64,000 bases of DNA from Leucocoprinus leucothites (GCA_013368445.1 JAACJO010000007.1:124001-188000); one strand, 5' to 3'. Positions 22,182 through 37,430 are shown, counted from the stretch's first letter. Made by a program: numbers and translations. Notes: a model not told the origin generated them from the sequence alone.

Positions 22182-22986
22182 TCAGACAGTAGTAGGAGAG
22201 GTCGTGGTTTCACCACCGCTTGAGGCTGACGTGTTGTTCGATGTGGCGGATGGTGTTGGAGAGGAGTCAATAGGGAGTGCGGGGGAATTGGCAGGGGTGG
22301 GTTGAGCACGCCAAAGACTTGTAGTAGACATAGACGCCATAGACGACGATCCAGGTGTTTCGGATGTATTGGAAGGCGCAAGGACACTGGTGTTCGCCGG
22401 AGGACCAGCCCCGTCGACGCGACTGTTATTGAATGACGCATTGCCCTGGTCGGTATCTGGAGCCGCTGAAGAGGAATTGTTCGAAGCACTAGGTGAAGGC
22501 GCGGTTCCAGAAGCAGATGTTGGGAGGGAAGCTCGATTAAGGGCGCTAGATATTTGCGAAAGTTCCGCTCGGACTTTGTCTGGATTGGTGGAGACCTCGC
22601 CTTCTTGCTTTCCACCGGAAGGGCATAGTGCATTGGATAACGCAGGCAAGGGCAACAACTGTAATACTGGGCATACTATACCAAGAACAGGCGGAAGAGG
22701 ATCTGGGAATGGGTCAGGGACAGTCGATTGAGATGTCGCAATGTCGAGTGTCTGTACCTGAGCCTCTTTCCGCGATGGGATCTGACATGATGTCACGCCC
22801 TCTAAGACCGGATTCCTTTGGACCGAGGCTTTCGGAACTGGTAGATGATGCAAGAGCACTGGAAGATGCGGAGGAGTTGACCACGCCCTCCTGATGGCCG
22901 TCGCCACTGGGAGCAACGAGAGCAGAGGAGGAGGAGGAAATAGCAAGGGTAGCGATCAAGAGGGAAGTGCTGGTTGGGATCTTCAT
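22182..22986 (-). CDS. Secreted Ser/Thr-rich (mucin-like) protein
   Basis: Two exons, 22758-22986 and 22182-22666, joined by a 91-nt intron (phase 1); 237 residues. MKIPTSTSLLIATLAISSSSSA is a clear signal peptide. The rest is low complexity and rich in Ser, Thr, Ala, Asn and Pro, suited to heavy O-glycosylation at the cell wall. There is one Cys in the mature part (ALCPSGG) and no obvious hydrophobic GPI-attachment tail. No domain recognised. Confidence 0.68.
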
Positions 22987-23189
22987 AATGCAGATTGTGG
23001 TGGGGTACGTACGAAGGGTTCGGAGAAGTTGAATTATTGTGGCGAACCGTGTAGATTTTATGTCCCCATTAGGGGAGTCTAGGTCGGTCTGCGACGAGCA
23101 GGAGCAGCGGAAATGACGGATATGACGTTTTGAAATTGTGACACAGACTACAGACATGCATAGGAGGATTGCTAACGAGTGGGCCCTCG

Positions 23190-23453
23190 CTATTCCATTT
23201 CCCACAGTTCATCTTCTACTCGTTGGTGGTGGCGGGGTCGTGGGTATGTGCGAGTGCTTTGTGCGGTGTTGCTGAGAGCCTCGCGAAGTGACACCCCGAG
23301 GCAAGACGAAATGAGACACCAGAAGAGAGCAGCAGAACTTGTGGACATCAGTATTGAAATTGAAGATTGGAAGATACGAGGAAGACGATACATTAGAAGC
23401 CCGAAAACAATGAAGAGTGGCGCAAGGCTTGCGATTGCAGTGTTCTCAGCCAT
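23190..23453 (-). CDS. Possible small two-TM membrane protein
   Basis: An 87-codon ORF starting MAENTAIASLAPLFIVFGLL with a good start context (gtccATGGc). It has two hydrophobic segments (LAPLFIVFGLLMY and ALFWCLISSCLGVSL) and a charged tail. No homology recognised and no intron; it could also be a chance ORF in the shared upstream region of the secreted protein and the CDF transporter. The rest of 22987-23865 shows no coding signal. Confidence 0.3.
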   Translation of the reverse strand: MAENTAIASLAPLFIVFGLLMYRLPRIFQSSISILMSTSSAALFWCLISSCLGVSLREALSNTAQSTRTYPRPRHHQRVEDELWEME

Positions 23454-23865
23454 GGACCATAAAGTGATCGATCTTGGCGCTAGAAGAATGGACAACAGCC
23501 ACGCAACAGCACAAGGCCCGTGCGCGTGATGAAGCGGACAAACAGGGGAGGTAGAAGGGACAATCTGGGTTAGAATCGGGCTTTGAACCTTATCGTAGAG
23601 CCGATAACAAGGGGAAGGGAGTAAAAAATGAAAAGTGTTAACTCTCGAGGACGACAGAGAGTTGCGAGCAGCGTGCGAGCAACCAGCAACTGGAAGAATT
23701 GACCTGAACTCGTTGGACCCAGTGCACTGGTTCCCAGCTCACCGGTACCGCTCTTTTGGAAGATTGGGTTGATCAGATCACCCCAGTTCCACTCTTTCGG
23801 TTCTTCTCACACTGACCTCCTTCTTCCCTTGCCTCATCCATTCCACCCTCTTGCTCGTCCTCGCA

Positions 23866-25768
23866 ATGCACAACGGCCGTCAATCGACTTCCACGTCGAC
23901 AGTAAAGTCCTCAGCAATACATAATGTACCTTTTTCCCTCCATTGGTCCTCCTCACAGCTCTTACTCTATATTTCTTCCAGGCCCCCGACGCAGTGGTAC
24001 CAGATCAGCCTTTTAAATTGGAGCCTGATATTGAAAGGGCATCCGTGTCCGGCAGTATTCTGCCCTCCGACCCTTATCAGTTTCGAGACGGCCTCATCGA
24101 CGACGAAACTCTCTCCCAACTTCGCCGCAGGAGGAGGGGCAAGCGTCTTGCAAAGTACCAGCGCAGACAGAATGATGTCAGTCCTAAGCTCTCTTCTGCT
24201 CCCTATGCCGATGGCTTACTCTTCTCCAGCTGATTACCTCCCTCCTTAAACCCATGGAAGAGCACACTGAGGAAGCTCAGTCAGAAGAAGAAGCGGCGCG
24301 TCTGCAAGTAGGTCACCTTTACTATCTTTCCCCGCGTTCTTCTTAACGGGGTCCTCCCTTCCTCAGGTAAAGATTGCCGTGTACGGTAGTTTAATTGCCA
24401 ATTCCGCATTATGCATCCTCCAGAGTAAGCTGACAACTATTCTTGGCATCTCCCCTGATGTTCATCTCGCATAGTGTATGCTGCGATATCTTCTATTTCT
24501 CTATCCCTCTTGGCCACTGGCATCGACTCTGTCTTTGACATCGGGAGCAACCTTGTGCTCTTCTGGCTACACAAGAAAGCCCAAAAACTTGATGAAAACA
24601 AGTGGCCAGTTGGAGGTTCGCGCCTGGAAACGATTGGCAACATCGTATATGGTATGTTCCCCTGTCATGCCTGACACCAATCACCACCGCCACTGACCAT
24701 CCCGCTTAAGGTTCCCTGTGAGTATTCTAGTCCACGCTTGAACCTCCAGGCCTCAATGCAAATTACAACAGCATGTCCTCCGTCAACCTCATTGTTATTG
24801 TTGAATCTATGAGGACTATTATTAGCAAGCGAGGGGACGATCTTATACCTTTTCACTTGCCGTCCATCATCGCCGTTGCATCTGCTTTGGGTGTGTGTCT
24901 AGTCAGCCTCCAGTTTACATCACGCCACCGTTACGCTGACGTCTGGACTTATTCTCCGCTTATATCCGTTCTAGTCGTCAAGTTTATCCTTTTCGTCTAT
25001 TGCTACTCAATTCGCAAGCGATCCAGTCAAGTCCAAGTTCTATGGGAGGACCACCGGAATGATCTGTGGATTAACTCATTCGGTGCGTTTATTGCATTTT
25101 GTTGTGGGTCTTCCTGACTTGGCACCATCTCAGGTGTCCTCATGTCCTGTGGCGGCAGCAAGCTCCGCTGGTGTTCGTACCCTTTTTCTTCAGTCTCATT
25201 ACGCTTATTTACCTGGGCAACTAGACCTCGACCCCATGGGCGGTATCATTGTATGAACCATATTCCCCCCCGGAAGTCTAGACTCCTGCTTACGTTGACG
25301 TAGATTGCTGCTGGTATCGTAGTTGCGTGGGGAAGGACCATCTATGGCCAATTTGAGCTTCTGGCCGGAAAGGCTGCCCCACACGAGTTCATCCAGCTCT
25401 TGGTCTACAAGGCCGCAACGTTCAACGAGGGTATCATCAAGGTTGACACTGTTCGCGCTTATCACAGTGGCCCGGTACGCTTGGCTAGGCTTCTTGTAAT
25501 TTGAATCTCAGGCCTGACAAAAATGTTAGGAATACTTTGTGGAAATCGACATCGTCATGGGTGCCGACACGCCCTTGTGGAAAGCCCATGACATTAGTCA
25601 GCAACTCCAAGATAAGATTGAAGTACTCCCGAACGTTGAGCGTGCATTTGTGCATGTGGATCACGAAACTACGCATGTCCCTGTTTGTGCATTATTACTT
25701 ACCTTATTGATACAACTGCTCACCCTGACCGTTAGGAACACCGGAAAACCAAGCTCATTATTCTCTGA
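23866..25768 (+). CDS. Cation diffusion facilitator (CDF) metal transporter
   Basis: Twelve exons: 23866-23925, 23982-24176, 24230-24307, 24367-24424, 24475-24651, 24711-24717 (7 nt), 24772-25082, 25134-25172, 25225-25250, 25304-25474, 25530-25676, 25736-25768; 433 residues. The CDF signature SLLATGIDSVFDIGSNLVLFW gives the TM2 Asp pair, and HRNDLWINSFGVLMSCGGSK the TM5 His/Asp metal site. WPVGGSRLETIG, DPMGGII and the cytoplasmic C-terminal domain (YFVEIDIVMGADTPL, HETTHEHRKTKL) are all typical. It should export Mn or Zn from the cytosol into an organelle or out of the cell by proton antiport. The microexon GTTCCCT supplies the YGSLMSSVN junction. Confidence 0.9.
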
Positions 25769-27644
25769 ATCATTGTATACACGACCGCTTCGGCAAACGA
25801 ATCTATCGACTGCACGCGCTTCTTTCTCACCCTAGAAGGATCGGCGCAATACTGTAAATGAGCTAGACTAACGCAGCTAATGCCCGAAATTTGTTTCTTT
25901 CACTCATGTCATTCTGTCTATTTTCATTCTCGTCTACTTTGAGTACCAATGTTTCGGGTCCTAGTCCTGTTTGTTAACAAGACCCGTCACATTGGTAACT
26001 CCGAAATCATGCCCTCCCCGATGTTGATGCGTTCAAATGTTCTTGGTACATTCCGTTAGTGCTTGTAATAACAGGTGGCTATACTCCCCATGTAGTATTG
26101 GATCTCAATGAAATTAATAGAACTATCTCCTTTGCTTCCCCTTCTTTTCCTTCAACCCTCGGTTGTAGAGATCATCGCTGACAAATCAGCCGACCGTGAG
26201 TCGAGCAAATCAAAAAGGGCTACTAGTTCACGAGCCATGCAACCGAAGACTAGATAAGCTTCTTTCTGGCGAAGCTCGGACACTCAGTACTCAGGAATGA
26301 ATGAACAAGGAAGGGGAGTCGGGGTGGCGTCTTACTATGCGGACGGAAAACACCCTAACTGTTTCCCTTTGAGCGCGGTTCTCCGGAGACCCGCTATGCA
26401 GGAGTAGCTTAAAACGTGGTTACGTTTGATCAAGAAGATTCTGAGATTGAAAATATGAGATAGGGCAGATCTCTAGGTGCTTTTAGGCAGGTATGGTTCT
26501 AAATATAGTATACTGTAATTATGGACTCTTTACCTGTGATTTTCTTAGCCTGTATCCTTGGCGGTTATCCATGTCCCTGAGGGTAGTCGAGAACAGGTCA
26601 GAGGGGTATTGCTCCCAAGAGTTTGGCTACGGTAGCTGAGAAGAACGTAAACGTTAGCGGTGCCGGTCGTGAAATCAAATTGTAGTCGATGTAGATAAGA
26701 GGGAACAAATGACCAAGAATGGATGATATAGCGTGCAGCTCTCCACAAGAGACGTTGGGTCAGAGGGGCGGGAGAGATAATGGAACCAATTAATTTGAGT
26801 CGATTTTGATCGTCACCGAGACGAGTACTCCGTAAAGACATGTGTTTCATCATCTAGGCGGGCTAATGATGGATCAGTAGTTTGTATCGGGTGCTCTTGG
26901 ACGACCTGGGAAGTTCAACATTAAACCGTTCCCATCCCACACGACTAAAGCTAGAAATGGCAGAAGTAGACAGGATCCGAGGATTGCTCCTTTGGGTGCT
27001 TGAGCATCTGAGCGGGATGGTGATTTACGAGGGTTGACGCATGATGACGTTCACTGTCGTTTGTCGTGGAGGTGCTTGAGTATCGTGTTCAGAGCGCCGG
27101 GCTCGAAGATAAAATAGAGTCAATCATGGCGACATGAGAATAGAAAGATGGAACCCGAGTCGGGAGTAATAACAACACCTTAGGGGCTCGGTGGCCAGTC
27201 CAACTGCTCACGGCGGGGACCAGAATACCGTGCTATCACAATTGGTAAAAGACGATGCAGATCGTCGTGTAAGCCGCCGATAGTTGTCGAGTGGGAGACC
27301 TACACCATTAATATCTTGGGAGCTAGGAATATAAATGGGGCCCTGGGCTAGCATACTGTAAGGAATACGTATGACTGGCGGTCATTCGCCAGTGTTTGTC
27401 AAAGCGAGTTTATCCATTGGGTACCAAAGGTAAAATATAATCTCAGGCCAGCGTCAATCGGTATATATCTGGCAGTATCTTTCCTCGTTCCGGTCCCGAT
27501 CGGGAGAATCACCGCAGGAATATGTTTATATTTCAAGAGGGGCTCAACCAGTGCTTTGGATCTAGTTCCATATTGAAGGCCCAATTGAACGAGTATTCAA
27601 GTCGGCGTCAGCCTCGTTCTGGCACATTTAACACATCATCAATC
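25769..27644. other. Gene-poor interval
   Basis: No supported gene. The longest ORF (minus, 26545-26853, about 100 codons) has no family motif and no splice-consistent extension. No tandem array or terminal repeat was recognised. Confidence 0.55.
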
Positions 27645-28025
27645 ATGTCGCCAGTTTTGTCTGTTGATAACAACCCAACGCCTCATGCTAGGTCAACCTT
27701 TGAAGATCACTGGGACGTGGTGGACTTTATTCTTCTGTTCTTCTTTGTAGAATGCGTCATCCTCGCTTATTGGTTTGGGCACACGGGAATACGAAGCACT
27801 CGGCGTTGGCTGAGGGGGACAAGAAGCGGTGGCAGACAGATAGAGGCATTGAGAAGACTAGATGCCAGATGCGGGGCACAGACCAGGTGTACAATGCCAG
27901 AGAGTACAGCGGAAGCAGGAAGTGGATCGGTATCGAGCGGACCAGATACAGAGGAGACAGGGACGTCTCCGACTGTGCCTCTGCCTGTTGCAAGAGAGCC
28001 ATCACCAAGCAAGACCGTGGCCTGA
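27645..28025 (+). CDS. Possible small single-TM protein
   Basis: A 126-codon intronless ORF beginning MSPVLSVDNNPTPHARSTF. One strong hydrophobic helix (VVDFILLFFFVECVILAYWF) is followed by an Arg-rich stretch and a Ser/Thr/Pro/Glu-rich tail. The basic residues directly after the helix would place the tail in the cytosol. No homology recognised; a second frame is also open across 27752-28183, so the assignment is weak. Confidence 0.35.
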   Translation: MSPVLSVDNNPTPHARSTFEDHWDVVDFILLFFFVECVILAYWFGHTGIRSTRRWLRGTRSGGRQIEALRRLDARCGAQTRCTMPESTAEAGSGSVSSGPDTEETGTSPTVPLPVAREPSPSKTVA

Positions 28026-28416
28026 GTCGGATTAATGCTAGTTATCTGCAAATGGCTATGTTTGTAGCAGCATTGGACAGCCGAATAGAACATGTTGACG
28101 CGGCGCGACGCGAAGGGCCATCATCGACTCGACAATGGTCAGCCGTATTACCAAATATAGCAACCGTGACTGAAGTTGATTAAGGCGCTCAACAGCCTGA
28201 GCTCTTGAGGTGCATTAATTAAGTCATCCTCCCTCCTCTTCTCCTCGCTCTCTTTCTCCTCTATCCCGCCGCTGCACATTTCCATTTCGCGGGCAAGAAC
28301 GCATCGAATATTCCACATAGTCTGGCGCAGATCCGTCGACCCCTATTTGCTCTTCATTCCACCCACGGCGGACAACGAGGGCCTGAGCTTTCTCTTCATT
28401 CTTGGTTTAAAGAATA

Positions 28417-30619
<2,203 letters not shown>

Positions 30620-30741
30620 ATTACAAACGCACAATCAAGCATTCTCTCTCCCTTCTGCTGTCTTGGGCATACGTCAGACCTGGACTATTTCGTGTACTCT
30701 GTTTTCTGCGACTCTCATCTCCAGCTCTATCTATCTCAACG

Positions 30742-30757
30742 CACACACACACACACA
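30742..30757. repeat. (CA)8 microsatellite
   Basis: Eight CA units in the 3' flank between the kinase stop (30619) and the AP-3 delta stop (30975). No other feature was seen in this convergent gap. Confidence 0.9.
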
Positions 30758-30974
30758 TTTCTCGTTTGCCCAAACAGGCATCTTCTCTTTTCATCATCTC
30801 ATTGATCTCTCGTTTCATCGACTGCTATCTACCCTCTCGTTCAGCTTGTATATCAACTGCTACCCTTTCAGTAGTATCTTACTCGTACTCTCGTACGAAC
30901 TGTGTTTTGATAATATTTCAATCAATTTGTCTATACTACCAGCTATCCCATGTATCAGGTGGCAACTGCCCAAT

Positions 30975-33900
30975 TCACGCATTCGCTGCCCCTGAAGTCA
31001 CAGTAGTCGACCGTTTCTTCTTCTTCTCTTTATCACCACTCGTTGCCTTTTTCTTGGAACGGACAACCTTGATTGGCTCTGGAGTGCTCGTTCGTGTATC
31101 ATCCGGTGTTTCATACGGTGGAAACGACGACAAGTGGAAGGGTTTCGGTAGGCTGGCACTAGCAACAGGTGTTGCCTGGCCAGAACTTGTGTTCGTTACT
31201 GGTGCGGCTCGCAAGATGGCATTTTCGGGCATCTCTCCGTCGCGGTCAACAACAAACATATCCGACGATGAGAAGTCCTGTGAGGTTGCCCTAAGAATTG
31301 GCCTTCGACTCGACGCGTCTGTGTTCAAAGTCAATGGGGCTGTCGAGGGATACAGATGACGAGTAACTGACCCGGTACAATTGATGGCATGTCCTCTAGT
31401 CGTACAATAGGAATTGTTTCAATTTCTTCGTCGGTCGGTTTGGGCGGTGTATCGTCGATAATGTAGTATGGATCATCCTTTAGCTGCTCCCTCCTCTCTG
31501 CTTTCCGCTGCACGTGTGATTATACTAAGCATCATCGACTGCTATGATAAAGAAAATGCTCACCCGCTCGCGCTCTTCCGGCGTTTCAACATTTGCATCA
31601 ACAGGTGTAAGGATATCTCCATCCTGAAGTAACTCCACGTCTTTCGTCTTCCTCTTTGACGAAGATCTGTTTTTCTTGCCGTTAGGTTCGCTTTCCTTCT
31701 CTTTCCCTTTCTTACTTTTTTTCTTCTTTTCCTGCGTAGCCTCTTCGGGTATAGCTACAGGCTCCTGTGCAGGCGGTACAATCCATGCATCGAGGTCAAG
31801 GCCATCAGGTATAGGCACACTCGCTTGTGCATTGGAGGCAACGGGATTGAGATCGTATGTAGAAAACAGCGGCTGAATGAGGTAGAGGCTTTTCGGGAAG
31901 TTTACTTCTGTCGAGTTTCTGCCATCATCAAATGCGACTGAGGGACTTGCTGCGGGCGTGGTTGCTTTTGAATGGTGGCTATTGAGATCAGCAGCAATAA
32001 AGCTACACAGTTGGCGAATATTTGCAGCCTGTACGAATTGATAGAGATGTTAGCGACGAAGACTAATGAAAAGATATAAGAACATGCCCTTTCTTGGACC
32101 TCAATATAGGGACTGCTGACAAGCACGTTCATTCGTTCCATGATGCTCTCCACTGCAATTTGAATCTTTGGTAGTTCATCTTCGTCCCAGTGCTGTGCTA
32201 GCTCGGAAGCCCAAAAACCAAAGATCTTGATTGCAGCTTGTATGTAAATTGAGATAGAGTCTTGAGGAAGCCGAGTAATCTCTGCCTGAAGGAGGTAAGG
32301 AAGAAGCCGTTCAGGTTCTGCAAGTTCTCTGATAGAGTCATCTTAGTAACGACCAGATATTGCATGCCATAAATACTGACTGGCAATATTCACCAACTAT
32401 CCACGCAGCTGCCCAAAGAATCTCGGAGCAACTACCATCTTCCCCAGCATTCTGAAGCATCGACTCGTCAGTAAGCACAGAGTACATCAGCTTTACTGCG
32501 TAACGCCTCGCTGCACGGACGCGACCAACTACATCAACTAGCTGGTCCCGGATCTCTGCGCCAATATCCACGTTTGCGACATGCGCAAGATCAACAAGAA
32601 CCGAGATATACCACTCAAAGTTGGTAATATTTTCGTATGTTGATCGCGAACAGACAGACAAGATGCGCTGAGATAGGATTAAGCGATAGGATGGAGATTG
32701 GTTGGGAGAGGTGAGAGAATGGGAGACACTGATGGAATTTTGTGCGAGGGATTGTGTTGCAGATGGTAGAGTGGATGAAGAGTCTGGCAGCAAGTGAGAA
32801 AGGAGCTGCTGCACGATTGATTGTAGATTGCTTCGGTTGACCTGAAAACTCATGGGAATCGCTCTGTAAATATAGTGGGTTCACGCCTACCATTGCTGTG
32901 ACCAGATCTAGCGCACGCATACGGATGCTGATATCTGGATCATTGACGCTTGCAAGTATTGTATCTTGGTATTCAGCAACGAGGTGAGGATGACTCGGCA
33001 CAATTTTAGTCATAGCCAGTAATGCAATATACTTCACTAGCAAGCTTTGAGAAAGAGACGTGTCAAGTTAAAAGAAAACGTACAGTTCTGGTCACTGTCC
33101 TGGATGAAGGCAGCGAGCTTTGAAACGCATAGCTTGGCTAATGAATCGCCTGAGGGACCTTGTAGCATGCCTCCAATAATACATGTGTGCACACATTCGT
33201 ACAGTAGAGAAATCGCGGGTGTGGTTGAAATGAGCTCCGTAATGGGCGGCTGCAGTTTTTTGACAAGCCTCGGTTCATATGGAGAAAGTGATCCAAACTA
33301 ATGACGTTAGATCTAGAACCGACACTTATACAGGCTAACTCACTAGTTTGATGATCTTGATTAACATCCAATTATTCGTCGAATTGGTTAACAGATGGAA
33401 TAACTGAGGAGCCAGTGTCAGGTAATCCTGAGGACTCCGTCTTGCCAGCTCGCACAAAACATTCACTGTAGCCGCAACAACACCTAATAAATTTGAGAAG
33501 TGTATTCGATAACGTTCTGAGAAAGGGTAACACACCTGGATCTGGATCCTCCAGCTTTTCGAACAATCGTGGGCGCGCGTGCGGCCCTGCTTCGGGGTAT
33601 TGCTCAAGTATCTTGAAAACTCCCAAGACCGCTCTTTTGCGTATTTGAGCACGGGAGTGGTTCATCATAGCAATTAACTCGGTTGTGAGATCACGAGCGA
33701 GGTCAGGGCTGAGGAACGCGGACAGCCCATTCAGAGTTATGGCAATATCGGCAGGATTGGAGCTCAGATCCTGGGGATAACCAAAGAGACGAATTTGAGC
33801 AGAGTTCAGACAAAACGCGGTACTTCTTGCTAACCTTCTTCAGAAGGTTCGTAGTGAGCATGAGTACGTCCGTATCTTCATTGAAGGACTGCGCAGCAGC

Positions 33901-34200
33901 GAGGTATCCAACGCTCTTTAGATGGAATCTAGGAGAAGACATGGCTTCTACGACATGGAATGAAGCCCAGCTCATATCATAACCTAACATATCTAGCTGA
34001 ACGATAATGAATTGGCGTGGACGGGATCATAATGCGATACATACATAAGTGAGCTTCATAACAGCGCCTGCCTTGAGTTCCATGTCATCACCCTTGATCT
34101 CCCGCCTAATCTCATCGACTGCTTGTGCTATGAATTTCGACTCATCTTTCTTGTTGGCACGAAGCCCGCGGATGAGGTCTTGAAGAGTACGCTCCCACAT
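30975..34200 (-). CDS. APL5: AP-3 complex subunit delta
   Basis: Exons 34045-34200, 33835-33996, 33536-33770, 33344-33483, 33084-33297, 32891-33036, 32381-32841, 32088-32328, 31564-32028, 30975-31507; about 917 residues. The start MWERTLQDLIRGLRANKKDE and the following ARM-repeat solenoid (KLTYLDMLGYDMSWASFHVVEAM, SRAQIRKRAVLGVFKILEQYP, NNWMLIKIIKLFGSL) are diagnostic of the delta adaptin trunk. A Lys-rich hinge (KKKKSKKGKEKE) and KKKATSGDKEKKKKR tail follow. AP-3 sorts cargo from Golgi/endosomes to the vacuole. The intron between 32088 and 32028 has a GC donor (AGG|gcatgt). In the last exon, frame continuity across VTRHLYPSTAPLTLNT requires one extra base in CCC at 31371-31373; a 32-nt intron could also bridge but would be very short. 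Confidence 0.9.
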
Positions 34201-34944
34201 ATACGCAACTTGAGATAGGGGGTAGGGATACGCCTACGCAAGCTTTGCGCAACAAATAATGCTAGTGGATCAAGTTTGGTGTCCGAATAACAGACTGGAA
34301 GGGGATGTCGATGTAGAGCCGTACCAGCTTCGACCGCAGCTCTCATACTTGCTTAGGTTCGCTCAATGACTGATAGCATGGCACGTGCTCTGGAATATTC
34401 CATTCCATAATTCATTCAATGATTTCGTTGTTCAAATTTTCTAAACGCACAAACCAAGTTCATAACTGGCCAAATTTCTCTCCCTCTCTACCTTATCCAA
34501 GTTTCAGAACTGCCGAGGAAGGGTTGTGATAAAGGGTATAGCCTTGTTACGAAACTTACCACCGTATACTCGCAGTTCCGGTTTCAAAACAAGATAGCAG
34601 TTGTCGCCATGTATCATAATTCTGACCTGCTCTGCGTTGTGCCATGACAATACCATGTTTAGACGGCGGAACACCAACAAACCCGTGAAGCTCTAAGTCT
34701 GCAAGACTGCATGTTGCTGCGCCCCGACGATGATGTCGATGATGGCATCATCACTGACCTCGTTGGTTTCCTCGTAAGGTCGAGCCCCACAAATTTGACC
34801 CCACTATCCTGGTTTTTGTCACGGCCACGCTATTCATGGTTGCTGATGTCATTCGTTAACTCCCGCATCTTAGCCTTTATATCATGTTGGTCCTAGGAAT
34901 AGAGCGGTTCCCGGTTTGCCTGCCCTTGCCATCGACTTGCTCCA
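34201..34944. promoter_or_regulatory. Divergent intergenic region, AP-3 delta / RhoGEF
   Basis: 744 bp between the two start codons, with no coding signal. Both promoters and 5' leaders must lie here; no TATA box or repeated motif stands out. Confidence 0.45.
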
Positions 34945-36747
34945 ATGGCGCTGACGTTCGATCTCCCCCCGCCCTCGAGCTCCAGTACCTCCTCTAACGA
35001 TGACGACTACCCCTTATACTCTGCATCGTCGACCGATGCAATTCCTTCCGACCTGCTCCCCACATGCGCGTCTCGAAACTCCGATTCAGTAAACCTGGAC
35101 GTTCCTAGGTATGACATCCTAGGCCCGTCTCCCTATACCCAGCATTTCCTATACCCAAATCTGTCCAATCCACTTCCTCCATCTCCTGGTATTCATAAAA
35201 AGCCTTCACACATTGCTTGGCATCCTTCTACGGTTGAATCAGCGGGCGTGACGCCGGGTGCTCAGTCCCAAAACAAAGCTCGTCATAATCGGAGGAGCGG
35301 TACACTTCCTCTATCTTTTGATAAACACCTTTACAGACCGGGTCACCCTTCCTTTGTCAAGTTTCCAGAAGGCTTGCCTGTATGTGACACGAGCAATTGC
35401 TATCACCTCTGATGTTTATGGCATTTGCTCGTTTTTACAGTTAAATAGGCCACAGCTCCATGGCTTGCGTTCACCTCATCCCCGTTGTATATCCAATACA
35501 ATGGGCACAGAAGCTCTCATCTCTCTCGCATGGACCGGGGAGATTTCATCCCCAATCGCTGCCTTAGGGTATGCGCCTTCTCGTGTCGGGGATACCTACA
35601 TGTGGCCAAAGCTCAGAATATCCGATGCCGAGGTGGTTCCAAAACGGCGGGCATCGTGGCCCAGAAAGTGCGGAGAACAAGAAATCAAACGTGGACACGA
35701 AAATATTGAGCAGTCGCGAAAATCGCCTTCTAGGAATAGCCCACGGTTGAAATTCCAGTCAGAACGATGGACTCTTGCAAACGCGATTTCGGACGATCAA
35801 GTCTCTGATGAGACTCTCGTCGAGCTCCTTGAAGAACTGCGTTTACGTCGCTTGCGCTCAAACGAGAGATCTGCCTTCAGGTTTCTGCCCGAACTTGTAA
35901 CGCCAGCTGAAGAAACACCAGACCACATTGACATTGAACCGCCCCGTGGAGCTGGTGTCGCTTCTCGAGCTTCAGATGCTGTTCCAGAGAACATGACCAA
36001 AGCGTGGTCTTCTGCTCGACGAGCGGTTCTTGTTTGTCGAGAGCTCGTTCGTACCGAGCGTCATTACTTGAATTCGCTACATGCTCTTCTCAAGGGCGAG
36101 ACCCAATCGCCACCGCCTCCCCTCATGTTATCCCGACTACCTGCCCTGATTGACGCCAGTACCCTCCTTGTAGACCTCATGGAAACTAATCCTAGCGTCT
36201 TGGGTGTATGTACCGCATTCCTTCAAGTCTACGAACGATTAGAGGAGGCATTTGTACAGTGGTGCGAAGTTGTAGGGCAGTTTTTCACCGCTGACTCTAC
36301 CGGGAATCCGGACACATTAGTGAAACGCTCAAACAGTGCCCCTGCAGGCCCTAATTTGACCATTGGAGAGAAGACTTTGTTGACGAAGAGTGTCGTTGGA
36401 TCATGGGGACGAAAGATACAGCCTAGGTCCATTAACTTGGACGAGATCGCCTCAATGGTCACTGGGCATTCAAAAGCCAAAGCTCAATCCAAGCCACCTG
36501 CCCGAGACCTCGCGATTCTACCAACACAACGAATTACTCGTTATGTTCTTCTATTCAAAGGTAAATAGTCATATTCGACTAATCGAGCAAGTTCGTGACG
36601 ATGGTCTTCCTAGATCTTCTCATTCGCTCACCTCCTCTTGACATCAAGCTTACTGTTGAACATGCTACCGAAGCTGCGATTACATTGGCTGCGAAAGCTG
36701 ATAGAGCTCAAGATCACGCTGCCTTTCGTATGGTTTCCGAGAAATGA
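34945..36747 (+). CDS. RhoGEF (DH-domain) protein
   Basis: Three exons: 34945-35379, 35441-36560, 36614-36747; 562 residues. The N-terminal 330 residues are Ser/Pro-rich and probably disordered. The C-terminal part is a Dbl-homology domain: RELVRTERHYLNSLHALLKG (CR1 helix), ALIDASTLLVDLMETNPSVL, and DLAILPTQRITRYVLLFKDL (CR3, with the PxQRxxRY core). It should activate a Rho/Cdc42-family GTPase in cell polarity. Unusually, no PH domain follows: the stop comes directly after the last DH helix. A long disordered loop (SNSAPAGPNLTIGEK...) is inserted between CR1 and CR3. Confidence 0.85.
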
Positions 36748-37430
36748 ATAGACACGATTTGCATGTATTTTATGCCTAAACTGCGTTATTATATTTAAAG
36801 TTAACAAAGCGAACGCTTTCCACCCATACAGCTGGACCTCTAGTACGCTAAAGAGCGACCCCTTCCTATCTACTACAGTCACAGTCAAGATCTTCAGGTC
36901 CATCGCCTCAAACGAGGCGATCGACTTGCACGTGGCCGCATAAAATGTATAAGCGCCCCCAGTAGCATCTGGAGAAACAGCTCAGCGCAGTGGGAAACAA
37001 TGTGAAGTTTGTGAGAAACTGGATCTCGAGGGATCTCCAAACCTCCTACTAACCCCAGCAGATGACCAATACGATGCTCAATAATGCTCTTGCAAGTTGC
37101 GATTGACGCCCGGGGTGCATTGTTATCCGGCTGGGGTACGTGCAGAAGCACTATGACAGTTGGTCCAAATTGAACGCAGCCAATAGGATGGTGCATTTTC
37201 CTGGTGCTCCAGGATGTGCTGCTCCGTAAATACATACCCCGTTTGTGATTGCCAAGCGGAGCCTTGTATAGGTTGCAACCGAGGGGGCGGCGCAGAGGCT
37301 CTCTGTCATTCACGGGAAAAGTTCAATTCAGTTGATTGTTGGTCTATAAATCCTCAAAGGCCATGAATTGTTGGCCCACCCCCCACCCCCCTTCTTGCTT
37401 GTTCCACCACACTCAGAGGCGCTGCCCACT
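36748..37430. promoter_or_regulatory. Intergenic region with TATA box before the monooxygenase
   Basis: TATAAA at 37345-37350 lies 81 bp upstream of the monooxygenase ATG, followed by a C-rich tract, a layout seen in inducible fungal genes. A minus-strand ORF at 36894-37313 has no recognisable motif and is not called. Confidence 0.45.

Noticed and set aside
26545..26853. 102-codon minus-strand ORF in the 1.9 kb gap
   Set aside because: No recognisable motif and no plausible neighbouring exons; not strong enough to call.
36894..37313. 139-codon minus-strand ORF between RhoGEF and the monooxygenase
   Set aside because: No family motif, no intron structure, overlaps the promoter of the monooxygenase; likely chance.
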